Shown here piece by piece: positions 8,936 through 17,338 of a stretch of DNA of 64,000 nt. Position 1 is the first letter of the stretch. Every line of letters starts with the position of its first letter. Both the position numbers and the translations under genes were made by a program. This stretch comes from Vibrio alfacsensis (GTDB lineage Bacteria; Pseudomonadota; Gammaproteobacteria; Enterobacterales; Vibrionaceae): assembly GCF_003544875.1 (NCBI RefSeq), contig NZ_CP032093.1, forward strand, positions 2,356,001-2,420,000. The letters are read 5' to 3'. The notes beneath the pieces were generated by a model. That model was not told the origin of the DNA and made no database searches. It was given only the letters and a program-made list of their open reading frames with translations.

Positions 8936-8989
8936 TTTACTCGAAGAAATAGTTTATACTATTAATTATTGATTCCGTAAATTCAAAAC

Positions 8990-9074
8990 GCGGTCGTGGC
9001 GGAATTGGTAGACGCACCAGATTTAGGTTCTGGCGCCGTAAGGTGTGAGAGTTCAAGTCTCTCCGACCGCACCA
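8990..9074 (+). tRNA. tRNA-Leu (UAG), copy 9
   Basis: 85 nt, T-type variable arm, CCA encoded. The upstream spacer has a small AATAGT/ACTATT hairpin. Confidence 0.97.
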
Positions 9075-9121
9075 TTACTTTCCTTAATTGGAAAGCACTT
9101 AGCTGAAAGGCTAAGACCTGT

Positions 9122-9196
9122 AGGGCTATCGCCAAGCGGTAAGGCAGCGGCTTTTGATGCCGCCATTCCCTGGTTCGAATCCAGGTAGCCCTGCCA
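9122..9196 (+). tRNA. tRNA-Gln (UUG), copy 6, acceptor variant
   Basis: 75 nt. The acceptor is AGGGCTA/TAGCCCT instead of AGGTCTA/TAGACCT, a compensated change of one base pair (U-A to G-C). The rest matches the other copies and CCA is encoded. The paired change shows the gene is under structural selection or was copied from a different Gln gene. Confidence 0.96.
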
Positions 9197-9205
9197 TTAC
9201 AAAAC

Positions 9206-9237
9206 GTTGTTAAGGTTATACCAATTGCCTTAGTAAC
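9206..9237 (+). repeat. tRNA-spacer hairpin with ACCAATT loop (e)
   Basis: GTTGTTAAGG / CCTTAGTAAC stem (ten positions, two wobble), loop TTATACCAATTG, between Gln6 and Leu10. Confidence 0.6.
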
Positions 9238-9250
9238 TAAAAAATACGAT

Positions 9251-9335
9251 GCGGTCGTGGCGGAATTGGTAGACGCACCAGATTTAGGTTCTGGCGCCGC
9301 AAGGTGTGAGAGTTCAAGTCTCTCCGACCGCACCA
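9251..9335 (+). tRNA. tRNA-Leu (UAG), copy 10
   Basis: 85 nt, C-type variable arm, CCA encoded. Last gene of the array, directly followed by the terminator. Confidence 0.97.
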
Positions 9336-9342
9336 TGATTAA

Positions 9343-9374
9343 GAAACCCAGCATTAATTTGCTGGGTTTTTTTT
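9343..9374 (+). terminator. Intrinsic terminator of the tRNA array
   Basis: CCCAGCA / TGCTGGG stem followed by eight T, seven bases after the last tRNA. Confidence 0.93.
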
Positions 9375-9411
9375 CCGATTCTGGACTCGGAGTTCTTTGA
9401 TCTCTCGAATT

Positions 9412-9441
9412 AAAAAAGCGAGCTCATGGCTCGCTTTTTTT
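9412..9441 (-). terminator. Intrinsic terminator after ubiF (bidirectional)
   Basis: AAAGCGAGC / GCTCGCTTT stem with A and T runs on either side. It can end ubiF and back up the tRNA terminator. Confidence 0.85.
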
Positions 9442-9469
9442 CTATCTGTTACTTTTATCTATCTAGCAC

Positions 9470-10645
9470 TTACATACCCAGCGCGTACTTCAATACCTGT
9501 GCTTTGATCGGCCCGGAGTTTTCAGCCAGCTTTAGGGCTGCATTACGAACAAACTTCAATGGCCCTAGATCGTTGCTAAAACCTTTGTAAAAAACGTCCA
9601 TACCCGTTTGCATTAATAAGTTATCTGGACGGCGAGCACGTTCATACTGGGCTAACAACACATCGTTGAGTTGCTCTTGCTGATCCGTAACCGCAAGCAA
9701 TACATCAACATCTTTAAAGCCAAGGTTGACGCCTTGTCCGGCTAGTGGATTAATCGTATGAGCTGAATCCCCCACTAACACGCAATTCTTGTTTGAATAG
9801 CTTTGGGCATGGCGACGAGTGAGTGGGAATGAGCCAAACTGTAAAACTTCAATATCGCCTAACTCAGCAGGGAAATGACGGAGGATCTCTTCTCTAAGTT
9901 GAGATTTCGTTATTGAACACAATTGCCTAATACGCTTTGGAGAGTCATACCACACCAGCGACCCCTGCCCTAATTCTTTTCCATCGACATGAACAGAGCA
10001 CAAAGGCAAGAAAGAGCGAGGACCCGATGGGGTAAATTGTTGCCAAGTGATGTCTTGTTGTGGGGATTCAGTTTTCACATTGATCAACATACAGTGCTGA
10101 CGGTAATCCCATGCTGTTACACCAATACCTGCCAATTGACGCACTTTCGAGTTCGCACCATCGGCACCGATCACCCAATGCGCTTCGAACTGCTGACCGC
10201 CTTCTAACGTCACGAGGTTTACGTCATTAAATTCAATACTTTGCAATCTTTCTGGACACATTACCGTTAAGTTGTCGTATTGTGCGAACGCTTGCCAAAG
10301 ACCGAGTTGGATTAAGCGATTTTCAACAATGTAACCCAGCTGCTCTAATGAAAGCTCATCAGAATGAAAACGCGTACGACACTCTGGATGTTCCCATGTT
10401 TCTAAACGACGATAAGGGCATACGCGCATGCTTTCTATCACAGACCATACGCCCAATGAATCAAGTAGCTTCACAGATTGATGAGAGATCGCCGACACTC
10501 GAATATCTAACGGTTGGGAAACATTAAATGCTTGTGGCGCCATGCTTTCCACCACCACAACGCTTCTGCCTTGCTTGGCAAATCCAAGGGCAACGGCTGC
10601 CCCAACCATACCGCCACCGATTACGGCGATGTCATACTTGTTCAT
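9470..10645 (-). CDS. ubiF: 2-octaprenyl-3-methyl-6-methoxy-1,4-benzoquinol hydroxylase
   Basis: FAD-dependent aromatic hydroxylase of ubiquinone synthesis. The 391-residue product has the E. coli UbiF length. The N-terminal dinucleotide fold has VIGGGMVGAA. The DG motif GADGANSKVR is near residue 165 and the GD motif LVGDSAHTINPLAGQG near residue 285. ATG 10645 (MNKYD) is preferred over an in-frame ATG five codons upstream because the family begins just before the first beta strand. UbiF, UbiH and UbiI are close paralogues. The choice of UbiF rests on length and on position beside the Met-Leu-Gln tRNA array and miaB, as in E. coli. Confidence 0.88.
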   Translation of the reverse strand: MNKYDIAVIGGGMVGAAVALGFAKQGRSVVVVESMAPQAFNVSQPLDIRVSAISHQSVKLLDSLGVWSVIESMRVCPYRRLETWEHPECRTRFHSDELSLEQLGYIVENRLIQLGLWQAFAQYDNLTVMCPERLQSIEFNDVNLVTLEGGQQFEAHWVIGADGANSKVRQLAGIGVTAWDYRQHCMLINVKTESPQQDITWQQFTPSGPRSFLPLCSVHVDGKELGQGSLVWYDSPKRIRQLCSITKSQLREEILRHFPAELGDIEVLQFGSFPLTRRHAQSYSNKNCVLVGDSAHTINPLAGQGVNLGFKDVDVLLAVTDQQEQLNDVLLAQYERARRPDNLLMQTGMDVFYKGFSNDLGPLKFVRNAALKLAENSGPIKAQVLKYALGM

Positions 10646-10995
10646 TTTCTTGCTCTTCATCGTATTGATTAACTGGCGTTTTTTAATTGTACGTTCCAGT
10701 GCAGTTTTTACAAAATTCTTTATCCCTGCGTGAACTGAATTGCCCAGCTTACAAAGAATCAGTTAGTTAGCCGCATTCAATGTAAAACTCACCCGTATAT
10801 CTATGCTAATTCACCCAAAAACCCTGCTTTGTATAAGGCAAAAGCCTAGATTTCATCAGGGCTTGCAGAGAATTTGTTAGATCACTAGTCAGGTGCTTTT
10901 TAAAGCAGTACAATACGCCGCTTACCGCCGAGATGGCGGCTATTATTTGAGCAAAAGCTCTCCGATTTAAGTACAACTGAACGAGCGAAAGTGAG
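10646..10995. other. Intergenic region between ubiF and miaB
   Basis: 350 bp between divergent genes. It should hold both promoters. An interrupted CCGCC..GGCGG inverted repeat lies near 10926-10940, in the predicted miaB leader. I see no ORF with a convincing start signal and no recognised riboswitch. Confidence 0.6.
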
Positions 10996-12420
10996 ATGAG
11001 TAAGAAACTGCTAATTAAAACCTGGGGCTGCCAGATGAACGAATACGATTCATCAAAAATGGCCGACCTGCTTAATGCTGCAAACGGCTATGAGCTGACT
11101 GAAGAGCCAGAGGAAGCAGACGTACTTCTACTCAACACCTGTTCGATCCGTGAAAAGGCGCAAGAGAAAGTTTTCCACCAGCTAGGCCGCTGGAAAACAC
11201 TAAAAGATAAAAAACCTGGCGTAGTTATCGGTGTAGGTGGTTGTGTAGCAACTCAAGAGGGTGACCATATCCGTGAACGTGCACCATACGTTGATGTGAT
11301 CTTTGGCCCACAAACGCTTCACCGTCTACCTGAGATGATCAAACAATCTCTGTCGGATGAAGCCCCTGTTATGGATATTTCATTCCCTGAGATCGAAAAG
11401 TTCGATAGCCTACCAGAGCCTCGCGCTGAAGGTGCAACTGCATTCGTATCTATCATGGAAGGCTGTTCTAAATACTGCACTTACTGTGTAGTACCATACA
11501 CTCGTGGCGAAGAAGTTAGCCGCCCAATGGATGACGTTCTTTACGAAATCGCGCAGCTTGCAGAGCAAGGCGTTCGTGAAGTAAACCTACTAGGCCAGAA
11601 CGTAAACGCCTACCGTGGCCCAATGCACGACGGTGAAATTTGTTCATTTGCAGAACTGCTTCGTCTGGTTGCGTCTATCGATGGTATTGATCGTATTCGC
11701 TTCACAACAAGCCACCCACTTGAGTTTACAGATGATATCATCGCAGTATACGAAGACACGCCAGAGCTAGTAAGCTTCCTGCACCTTCCTGTACAAAGTG
11801 GTAGTGATCGCGTTCTTACCATGATGAAACGCCCTCACACTGCGATTGAGTACAAGTCAATCATCCGTAAACTACGTAAAGCTCGTCCTGATATTCAAAT
11901 CAGTTCTGACTTTATCGTTGGTTTCCCTGGTGAGACAGACAAAGATTTCCAAGACACAATGAAGCTAATCAAAGATGTAGACTTTGACATGAGCTTTAGC
12001 TTTATTTTCTCTCCTCGTCCAGGTACACCAGCGGCAGATTACCCTTGTGACCTTGCTGAAGAAGTGAAAAAAGAGCGTTTATACGAACTGCAACAAACCA
12101 TCAATACACAAGCAATGCGCTACTCTCGCCTAATGCTAGGTACTGAGCAACGCGTTTTGGTTGAAGGTCCTTCTAAGAAGAATCTAATGGAGCTTCGTGC
12201 TCGTACAGAAAACAACCGTGTAGTAAACTTTGAAGGTAACGCAGACCTAATTGGTCAGTTCGTTGACGTGAAAATTACCGATGTATTTGCTAACTCACTA
12301 CGTGGTGAGCTCGTACGTACAGAAAAAGACATGGACCTTCGTAGTGTGATTTCACCAATGCAAATGATGGCGAAAACACGTCGCGAAGATGAGCTAGGTG
12401 TAGCGACTTTTACGCCATAA
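10996..12420 (+). CDS. miaB: tRNA-2-methylthio-N6-dimethylallyladenosine synthase
   Basis: Radical-SAM methylthiotransferase that adds the 2-methylthio group to i6A37 of tRNAs reading UNN codons. The 474-residue product shows the N-terminal MTTase domain with auxiliary-cluster cysteines C12 (KTWGC), one in LNTCSIRE and one in GGCVATQ. The radical-SAM motif CSKYCTYC follows near residue 157, and a C-terminal TRAM domain ends the protein. ATG 10996 is preceded by GAGCGAAAGTGAG. It heads the miaB-ybeZ-ybeY-corC-lnt run. Confidence 0.98.
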   Translation: MSKKLLIKTWGCQMNEYDSSKMADLLNAANGYELTEEPEEADVLLLNTCSIREKAQEKVFHQLGRWKTLKDKKPGVVIGVGGCVATQEGDHIRERAPYVDVIFGPQTLHRLPEMIKQSLSDEAPVMDISFPEIEKFDSLPEPRAEGATAFVSIMEGCSKYCTYCVVPYTRGEEVSRPMDDVLYEIAQLAEQGVREVNLLGQNVNAYRGPMHDGEICSFAELLRLVASIDGIDRIRFTTSHPLEFTDDIIAVYEDTPELVSFLHLPVQSGSDRVLTMMKRPHTAIEYKSIIRKLRKARPDIQISSDFIVGFPGETDKDFQDTMKLIKDVDFDMSFSFIFSPRPGTPAADYPCDLAEEVKKERLYELQQTINTQAMRYSRLMLGTEQRVLVEGPSKKNLMELRARTENNRVVNFEGNADLIGQFVDVKITDVFANSLRGELVRTEKDMDLRSVISPMQMMAKTRREDELGVATFTP

Positions 12421-12429
12421 GCTCGTAAT

Positions 12430-12457
12430 ATACCAATATGATTGATGGTATTGGTAT
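12430..12457. repeat. Intergenic palindrome ATACCAATA / TATTGGTAT
   Basis: Nine-pair perfect inverted repeat around a ten-base centre, ten bases after miaB. No T run follows, so it is unlikely to be a strong terminator. Confidence 0.6.
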
Positions 12458-12467
12458 CAAAGCCATT

Positions 12468-12493
12468 GAGAGCCTGGTCGTTATCAGGCTCTC
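12468..12493 (+). other. Hairpin between miaB and ybeZ
   Basis: Perfect nine-pair GAGAGCCTG / CAGGCTCTC stem with loop GTCGTTAT and no T run. It could be a processing or stabilising hairpin separating miaB from ybeZ mRNA, 28 bp before the ybeZ start. Confidence 0.55.
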
Positions 12494-12521
12494 GTAAAAT
12501 GGCAAAAAATGAGAGGCAACA

Positions 12522-13619
12522 TTGAGCAATAAAATCGTAACTCTAGAAATTAACCTAGAACCTTCTGATAACCGCCGTTTAGCAAGTCTGTGCGGTCCAT
12601 TCGACGACAATATCAAGCACTTAGAACGTCGTTTAGGCGTCGAAATTAACCATCGTAGCGACCTTTTCACTATCGTCGGTAAACCTCATACCGCCACCGC
12701 TGCATTAGATATCCTTAAAAGCCTTTACGTAGACACTGCCCCTGTTCGCGGTAACACTCCTGACATTGAACCAGAGCAAATCCATCTGGCAATCAAAGAG
12801 TCTGGCGTTCTTGAACAAAATACCGAATCAAATATCGAGCACGGTAAAGAAGTCTTCGTCAAAACCAAAAAAGGCGTGATCAAGCCACGAACTCCAAACC
12901 AGGCTCAATACCTGGTCAATATGGTGACGCACGACATCACTTTTGGTATTGGTCCCGCAGGTACTGGTAAAACTTACCTCGCGGTTGCGGCAGCAGTCGA
13001 CGCACTAGAGCGCCAAGAGATCCGTCGAATTCTATTAACTCGTCCAGCAGTTGAAGCTGGTGAGAAATTGGGCTTCCTACCTGGTGATTTGAGCCAGAAA
13101 GTCGATCCATACCTGCGCCCTCTCTACGACGCCCTATTTGAAATGCTGGGCTTTGAGCGCGTAGAAAAACTGATTGAACGTAACGTCATTGAGGTAGCCC
13201 CTCTTGCTTACATGCGCGGTCGCACATTGAACGATGCATTCATCATTCTTGATGAGAGCCAAAACACGACCGTTGAGCAGATGAAGATGTTCTTGACACG
13301 TATCGGCTTCAACTCTCGTGCCGTTATCACAGGTGACGTGACGCAGATTGACTTACCTCGAGGCGCAAAATCAGGTCTTCGTCACGCGATTGAAGTACTA
13401 AGCGAAGTCGATGACATCAGCTTTAACTTCTTCCTCGCCGACGATGTGGTTCGCCACCCAGTCGTTGCCCGTATCGTTAACGCGTACGAGAAATGGGAAG
13501 CGCAAGACCAGAAAGAACGCAAAGAGTTCGAAAAACGCCGTCGTGAAGAACGTGATGCACAACTGCTCGAAGCCGCTAAAGCAGAACTGAGCGCTCAAAT
13601 AACGGCAACTAAGGAATAA
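12522..13619 (+). CDS. ybeZ: PhoH-like NTPase YbeZ
   Basis: P-loop NTPase of the PhoH family, associated with RNA metabolism and a partner of the endoribonuclease YbeY. The 365-residue product starts at TTG 12522 after GAGAGGCAAC. A KH-like N-terminal region of about 120 residues precedes the Walker [12 protein letters not shown] (near 148) and Walker B IILDESQN (near 245). The C-terminus is a charged Lys/Arg/Glu-rich tail. The ybeY start follows two bases after its stop. The precise biochemical role is not established by sequence. Confidence 0.94.
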   Translation: MSNKIVTLEINLEPSDNRRLASLCGPFDDNIKHLERRLGVEINHRSDLFTIVGKPHTATAALDILKSLYVDTAPVRGNTPDIEPEQIHLAIKESGVLEQNTESNIEHGKEVFVKTKKGVIKPRTPNQAQYLVNMVTHDITFGIGPAGTGKTYLAVAAAVDALERQEIRRILLTRPAVEAGEKLGFLPGDLSQKVDPYLRPLYDALFEMLGFERVEKLIERNVIEVAPLAYMRGRTLNDAFIILDESQNTTVEQMKMFLTRIGFNSRAVITGDVTQIDLPRGAKSGLRHAIEVLSEVDDISFNFFLADDVVRHPVVARIVNAYEKWEAQDQKERKEFEKRRREERDAQLLEAAKAELSAQITATKE

Positions 13620-13621
13620 CC

Positions 13622-14085
13622 ATGGCAGTTGAACTTGATCTGCAACTGGCAGTCGAAAATGAAGAGGGGTTACCTTCTGAGCAAGACTTCCAATTGTGGC
13701 TAGATAAAACCATTCCACTTTTTCAACCACAAGCAGAATTAACGATCCGAATTGTTGATGAAAAGAAAGTCACGAGCTAAACTACGAATATCGTGGTAAA
13801 GATAAACCAACCAATGTGCTTTCATTCCCGTTCGAAGTGCCACCAGGTATGGAAATGGACTTATTAGGCGATTTAATCATCTGCCGCCAAGTTGTTGAAA
13901 AAGAGGCAGTTGAGCAAAATAAGCCTCTACTAGCACATTGGGCTCATATGGTTGTACACGGCAGCCTGCATCTGCTAGGTTATGACCATATCGAGGATGA
14001 CGAAGCTGAAGAGATGGAGTCCCTCGAAACAGAAATCATGCAAGGTATGGGATACGAAGATCCATACATTGCTGAAAAAGAGTAA
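13622..14085 (+). CDS. ybeY: Endoribonuclease YbeY (single-base frameshift as written)
   Basis: Zinc-dependent RNase of the UPF0054 family, involved in 16S rRNA 3'-end maturation and ribosome quality control. Frame 1 from ATG 13622 encodes [20 protein letters not shown] and then stops at 13780. The rest continues in another frame from about 13764 ([20 protein letters not shown]) to 14085, including the metal-binding [11 protein letters not shown] motif. One missing A in the AAAA run at 13760-13763 restores a continuous protein of 154 residues, the family length. The gene is probably intact in the organism. As written it would be a truncated product. Confidence 0.9.
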
Positions 14086-14191
14086 CTTTACGTTGCTCTG
14101 CTGTGAAAGATGCTCACCCAGGTGAAAACCTCGTGTTCGTCTTTCTATGTGAGCTATCACACTTTTGGTAGCGTTACTTAATTGAGAAACA

Positions 14192-15091
14192 ATGAACGAA
14201 GATAATTCTCCCTCTTCTAAAGAAGGTAAGAAAGAAAAGGCAGAAGGTCCGAGTAGAAAGTCCTTCTTTGAACGTCTAGGTCAACTATTTCAAGGCGAAC
14301 CTAAAGATCGCCAAGAGCTTGTGGATGTTATCCGTGACTCAGAAATCAATGACCTAATTGACCATGATACCCGCGACATGCTTGAGGGTGTGATGGAAAT
14401 CTCCGAAATGCGTGTGCGTGACATTATGATCCCGCGTTCGCAAATGGTTACGGTTGAGCGCACAGACGATCTTGATACTTTGATTGCTCTGATTACGGAT
14501 GCTCAGCACTCTCGCTACCCAGTTATTAGCGAAGATAAAGACCATGTGGAGGGCATTCTATTAGCGAAGGACTTACTCAAATACTTGGGCTCAGGCAGTA
14601 ACCCATTTGATATCGAAGAAGTAATTCGACCTGCAGTTGTCGTACCGGAAAGTAAACGCGTCGACCGCCTGCTTAAAGAATTCCGTGAAGAACGCTATCA
14701 CATGGCGATTGTTGTCGACGAATTCGGAGGCGTATCTGGCCTTGTCACCATTGAAGATATCCTTGAAGAAATCGTTGGGGATATTGAAGATGAATTCGAT
14801 GACGAAGAAGAATCCGATATTCGCAAGCTAAGCAAACATACGTTTGCTGTCCGAGCTCTGACAACCATTGAAGAGTTTAATGAGACATTTGGTACCGACT
14901 TCAGTGATGAAGAAGTGGATACCGTAGGCGGCATGGTTATGACGGCCTTTGGCCACTTACCAACTCGTGGCGAATTGGTTGAAATTGAAGGTTACAACTT
15001 CAAAGTCACCGCAGCCGATAACCGTCGTGTCATTCAACTTCAAGTGACGATTCCAGACGAAGAAACTCTGGTTGAAGCCACTCAAGAGTAA
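14192..15091 (+). CDS. corC: CorC/YbeX CBS-domain protein
   Basis: Soluble protein with paired CBS domains and a C-terminal CorC_HlyC domain, linked historically to magnesium and cobalt efflux and, with YbeY, to ribosome-related phenotypes. The 299-residue product begins with a charged tail. The CBS repeats start near [12 protein letters not shown] (about residue 77), and the HlyC domain covers roughly residues 210-290. A DEEESD acidic linker lies between them. There is no membrane segment. It lies between ybeY and lnt as in enterobacteria. The 106 bp before it show no feature. Confidence 0.93.
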   Translation: MNEDNSPSSKEGKKEKAEGPSRKSFFERLGQLFQGEPKDRQELVDVIRDSEINDLIDHDTRDMLEGVMEISEMRVRDIMIPRSQMVTVERTDDLDTLIALITDAQHSRYPVISEDKDHVEGILLAKDLLKYLGSGSNPFDIEEVIRPAVVVPESKRVDRLLKEFREERYHMAIVVDEFGGVSGLVTIEDILEEIVGDIEDEFDDEEESDIRKLSKHTFAVRALTTIEEFNETFGTDFSDEEVDTVGGMVMTAFGHLPTRGELVEIEGYNFKVTAADNRRVIQLQVTIPDEETLVEATQE

Positions 15092-15127
15092 CGCGATACC
15101 CTCTCGGGAATATCAGAAAAAACAATA

Positions 15128-16645
15128 ATGATGAATGTACTCTTTCATCGCCTCAAGCGGCCCTTAGTGGCCGCTTTTGTTGGCGCTTTAACAACCCTAG
15201 CTTTTGCTCCATATCAATTGTGGCCTATTGCCATATTGAGCCCAGCTATCCTTCTTATCCTTCTTGCAAACCAATCGCCTAAACATGCGTTATGGATTGG
15301 TTACGCATGGGGCCTTGGTCAATTCTCGACCGGTGTAAGTTGGGTTTACGTCAGCATTGCCGGCTTTGGCGGTATGCCGCTGATCGCCAACCTATTCCTC
15401 ATGGGCCTACTTATCGCTTACCTATCGGTATACACCGGTTTGTTTGCTTGGCTCAGCAACAAATTCTTCCCTGAATTTACCCTAAGCAAAGCGTTACTTG
15501 CCGTACCTGCATTGTGGCTAGTGACAGACTGGCTACGTGGTTGGGTAATGACTGGCTTTCCTTGGTTATGGCTTGGTTACAGTCAAATTGACGCGCCATT
15601 TGCCAGTTTCGCGCCTATTGGTGGCGTAGAGCTATTAACCCTGTTCATCATGATCAGTGCTGGTGCATTGGCTTACGCGTGGATTCACAAGCAGTGGTTA
15701 ATGATCATCATCCCTGCCGTGTTATTAAGTGCTGGTTTTGGTATTCGCCAATACGATTGGGTTACCCCTCGCACAGAAGACCTCACCAAAGTTGCGCTGA
15801 TCCAAGGTAATGTGGACCAGAATTTAAAATGGCTACCGAGCCAACGTTGGCCAACCATTATGAAATATGCGGATCTCACGCGTGAAAACTGGGATGCCGA
15901 CATCATCGTCTGGCCAGAGGCTGCTATTCCTGCATTTGAAATCGAAGTGCCATCTTTCTTAAGAAATATTGATGCTGCCGCTAAGATGAATAACAGCGCG
16001 ATCATCACTGGTATCGTCAATCAAGGCAAAGACGGCCAGTTCTATAACAGCATTCTGTCACTGGGTGTCACGCCATATGGTGACTACAGCTTTGATATGA
16101 GCCAGCGCTACCACAAGCATCACTTACTGCCATTTGGTGAGTTTGTCCCATTTGAAGCAATTTTACGACCATTGGCTCCGTTCTTTAATTTGCCTATGTC
16201 ATCATTCAGTCGTGGCGATTTCATTCAGCCAAATATTGTTGCGAATGGTAAGCACATGGACCCGGCGCTATGCTATGAGATAATCTTTAGCGACCAGGTG
16301 CGTCAAAACGTCACTGCAGACACTGACTTTATTCTTACCTTATCTAACGATGCATGGTTTGGTCATTCTATTGGCCCACTGCAGCATATGGAAATCGCAC
16401 GTATGCGTGCACTTGAGTTGGGTAAGCCGTTGATCCGTTCAACTAACAATGGACTTACGGCAGTCACCGATCATAAAGGTAAAATCATTGAGCAAATCCC
16501 TCAATTTGAAACCGCCGTACTGCGTGCAGAGTTAACACCAACAGATGGGCAAACCCCTTACCGTATCGTTGGTACTTGGCCACTGTATGCTTGGACAGCC
16601 CTGAGTTTATTGCTGGCTTGGTGGTTACCTAGAAAAAGATCATAA
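15128..16645 (+). CDS. lnt: Apolipoprotein N-acyltransferase
   Basis: Inner-membrane enzyme that N-acylates the lipid-modified cysteine of apolipoproteins, the last step of lipoprotein maturation. The 505-residue product has about six N-terminal hydrophobic segments (residues 10-215), a periplasmic nitrilase-like domain and one C-terminal membrane helix (near 480-500). The catalytic triad appears as Glu in [10 protein letters not shown], Lys in [13 protein letters not shown] and Cys in ALCYEIIF. Start ATG 15128 is followed at once by a second ATG at 15131. It is essential for Lol export and so linked to LolB, LptE and RlpA in this window. Confidence 0.97.
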   Translation: MMNVLFHRLKRPLVAAFVGALTTLAFAPYQLWPIAILSPAILLILLANQSPKHALWIGYAWGLGQFSTGVSWVYVSIAGFGGMPLIANLFLMGLLIAYLSVYTGLFAWLSNKFFPEFTLSKALLAVPALWLVTDWLRGWVMTGFPWLWLGYSQIDAPFASFAPIGGVELLTLFIMISAGALAYAWIHKQWLMIIIPAVLLSAGFGIRQYDWVTPRTEDLTKVALIQGNVDQNLKWLPSQRWPTIMKYADLTRENWDADIIVWPEAAIPAFEIEVPSFLRNIDAAAKMNNSAIITGIVNQGKDGQFYNSILSLGVTPYGDYSFDMSQRYHKHHLLPFGEFVPFEAILRPLAPFFNLPMSSFSRGDFIQPNIVANGKHMDPALCYEIIFSDQVRQNVTADTDFILTLSNDAWFGHSIGPLQHMEIARMRALELGKPLIRSTNNGLTAVTDHKGKIIEQIPQFETAVLRAELTPTDGQTPYRIVGTWPLYAWTALSLLLAWWLPRKRS

Positions 16646-16653
16646 ATAAAATG

Positions 16654-16682
16654 AAAAAGAGGCGACAAACGCCTCTTTTTAT
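16654..16682 (+). terminator. Intrinsic terminator after lnt (bidirectional)
   Basis: AAAAAGAGGCG / CGCCTCTTTTT stem with loop ACAAA. It can also end the convergent zinc-ribbon gene. Confidence 0.9.
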
Positions 16683-16713
16683 GTGCATTTTGTTCATTGA
16701 TGGTTAACGTACG

Positions 16714-17184
16714 TTACGGCTTTAATGATTGACGACTAAAGCCCGTATGATTGCACTTAATACATGGAATGATTACCGTCGGGTGATTATACGTGGTTTT
16801 ATGGCCACACTCATCGCACACCAAAGTACCGAGGCCAATCACCTCTCCCGCTTCATATAACCCTTGATGCTCTAAATCATCAAACAACTCGACCCACTCA
16901 ATCTTGGTTCGGTCAGTAATATCAAGCAACCCCTGCCAGATTGAATCGGCAATCGTGAGATAGAAAGGCCCACTTTTCCCCTCTTCATAACTGTCCGAAA
17001 ACTCTTTCAAATCGGCTTTTACATAAGCGGATATGAGTGAGAGCTCATCTTTGGTCATATCATTGGCAGCATCAACGACTTTACCCGACGTTTCGAATAC
17101 TTTGTTAACTTCATCCGGACTATGTTTCAAGGTTTCAATGACATCCTCAAACATTTCCTCATAACCTGCTTTACGTTTAGGCAT
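16714..17184 (-). CDS. Zinc-ribbon protein of the YbeL type (DUF1451)
   Basis: A 156-residue cytosolic protein of unknown function. A helical, acidic N-terminal region of about 110 residues is followed by a C-terminal zinc ribbon with two cysteine pairs (VCDECGHK and IPCIKCNHTG). ATG 17184 (MPKRKAGYEE) has GGAGG eight bases upstream and is preferred over an upstream in-frame start at 17229. E. coli YbeL sits at the same locus near leuS, which supports the family call. It is divergent from leuS. Confidence 0.88.
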   Translation of the reverse strand: MPKRKAGYEEMFEDVIETLKHSPDEVNKVFETSGKVVDAANDMTKDELSLISAYVKADLKEFSDSYEEGKSGPFYLTIADSIWQGLLDITDRTKIEWVELFDDLEHQGLYEAGEVIGLGTLVCDECGHKTTYNHPTVIIPCIKCNHTGFSRQSLKP

Positions 17185-17338
17185 AACTGACCTCCATCTT
17201 TCTACTGCCAGCACCAATTCAAGGTACATGGGTATAGATTGGCTATTGTTGTGATCCCTAGCTTTAGGTATTCTATGATGATCTATTAAAGTCTGTTCTA
17301 ACCGAACTCACAAATTCCAAGATAACCGGATACCATCG

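Larger units (their letters stand above)
8389..8940 (+). repeat. Duplicated tRNA block, copy B (Gln-Leu-Gln-Leu-Met)
   Basis: 552 bp, second copy of 7669-8216. The repeat period is 720 bp and each unit ends with a further Leu gene in a non-identical context. Confidence 0.9.

Noticed and set aside
6930..9335. CRISPR-like regular repeats
   Set aside because: The repeated units are complete cloverleaf tRNAs with CCA ends. Spacers are irregular in length and partly duplicated.
6949..9354. Minus-strand ORFs in the tRNA array encoding MVRSERLELSHL-type proteins
   Set aside because: They are antisense translations of tRNA-Leu and its neighbours, repeated with the tRNA genes. No ribosome-binding sites or family support. 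Such sequences are a known source of false protein entries.
13622..14085. ybeY as a true pseudogene
   Set aside because: One base in an A run restores the full family length and all downstream residues are conserved. Sequence error is simpler.
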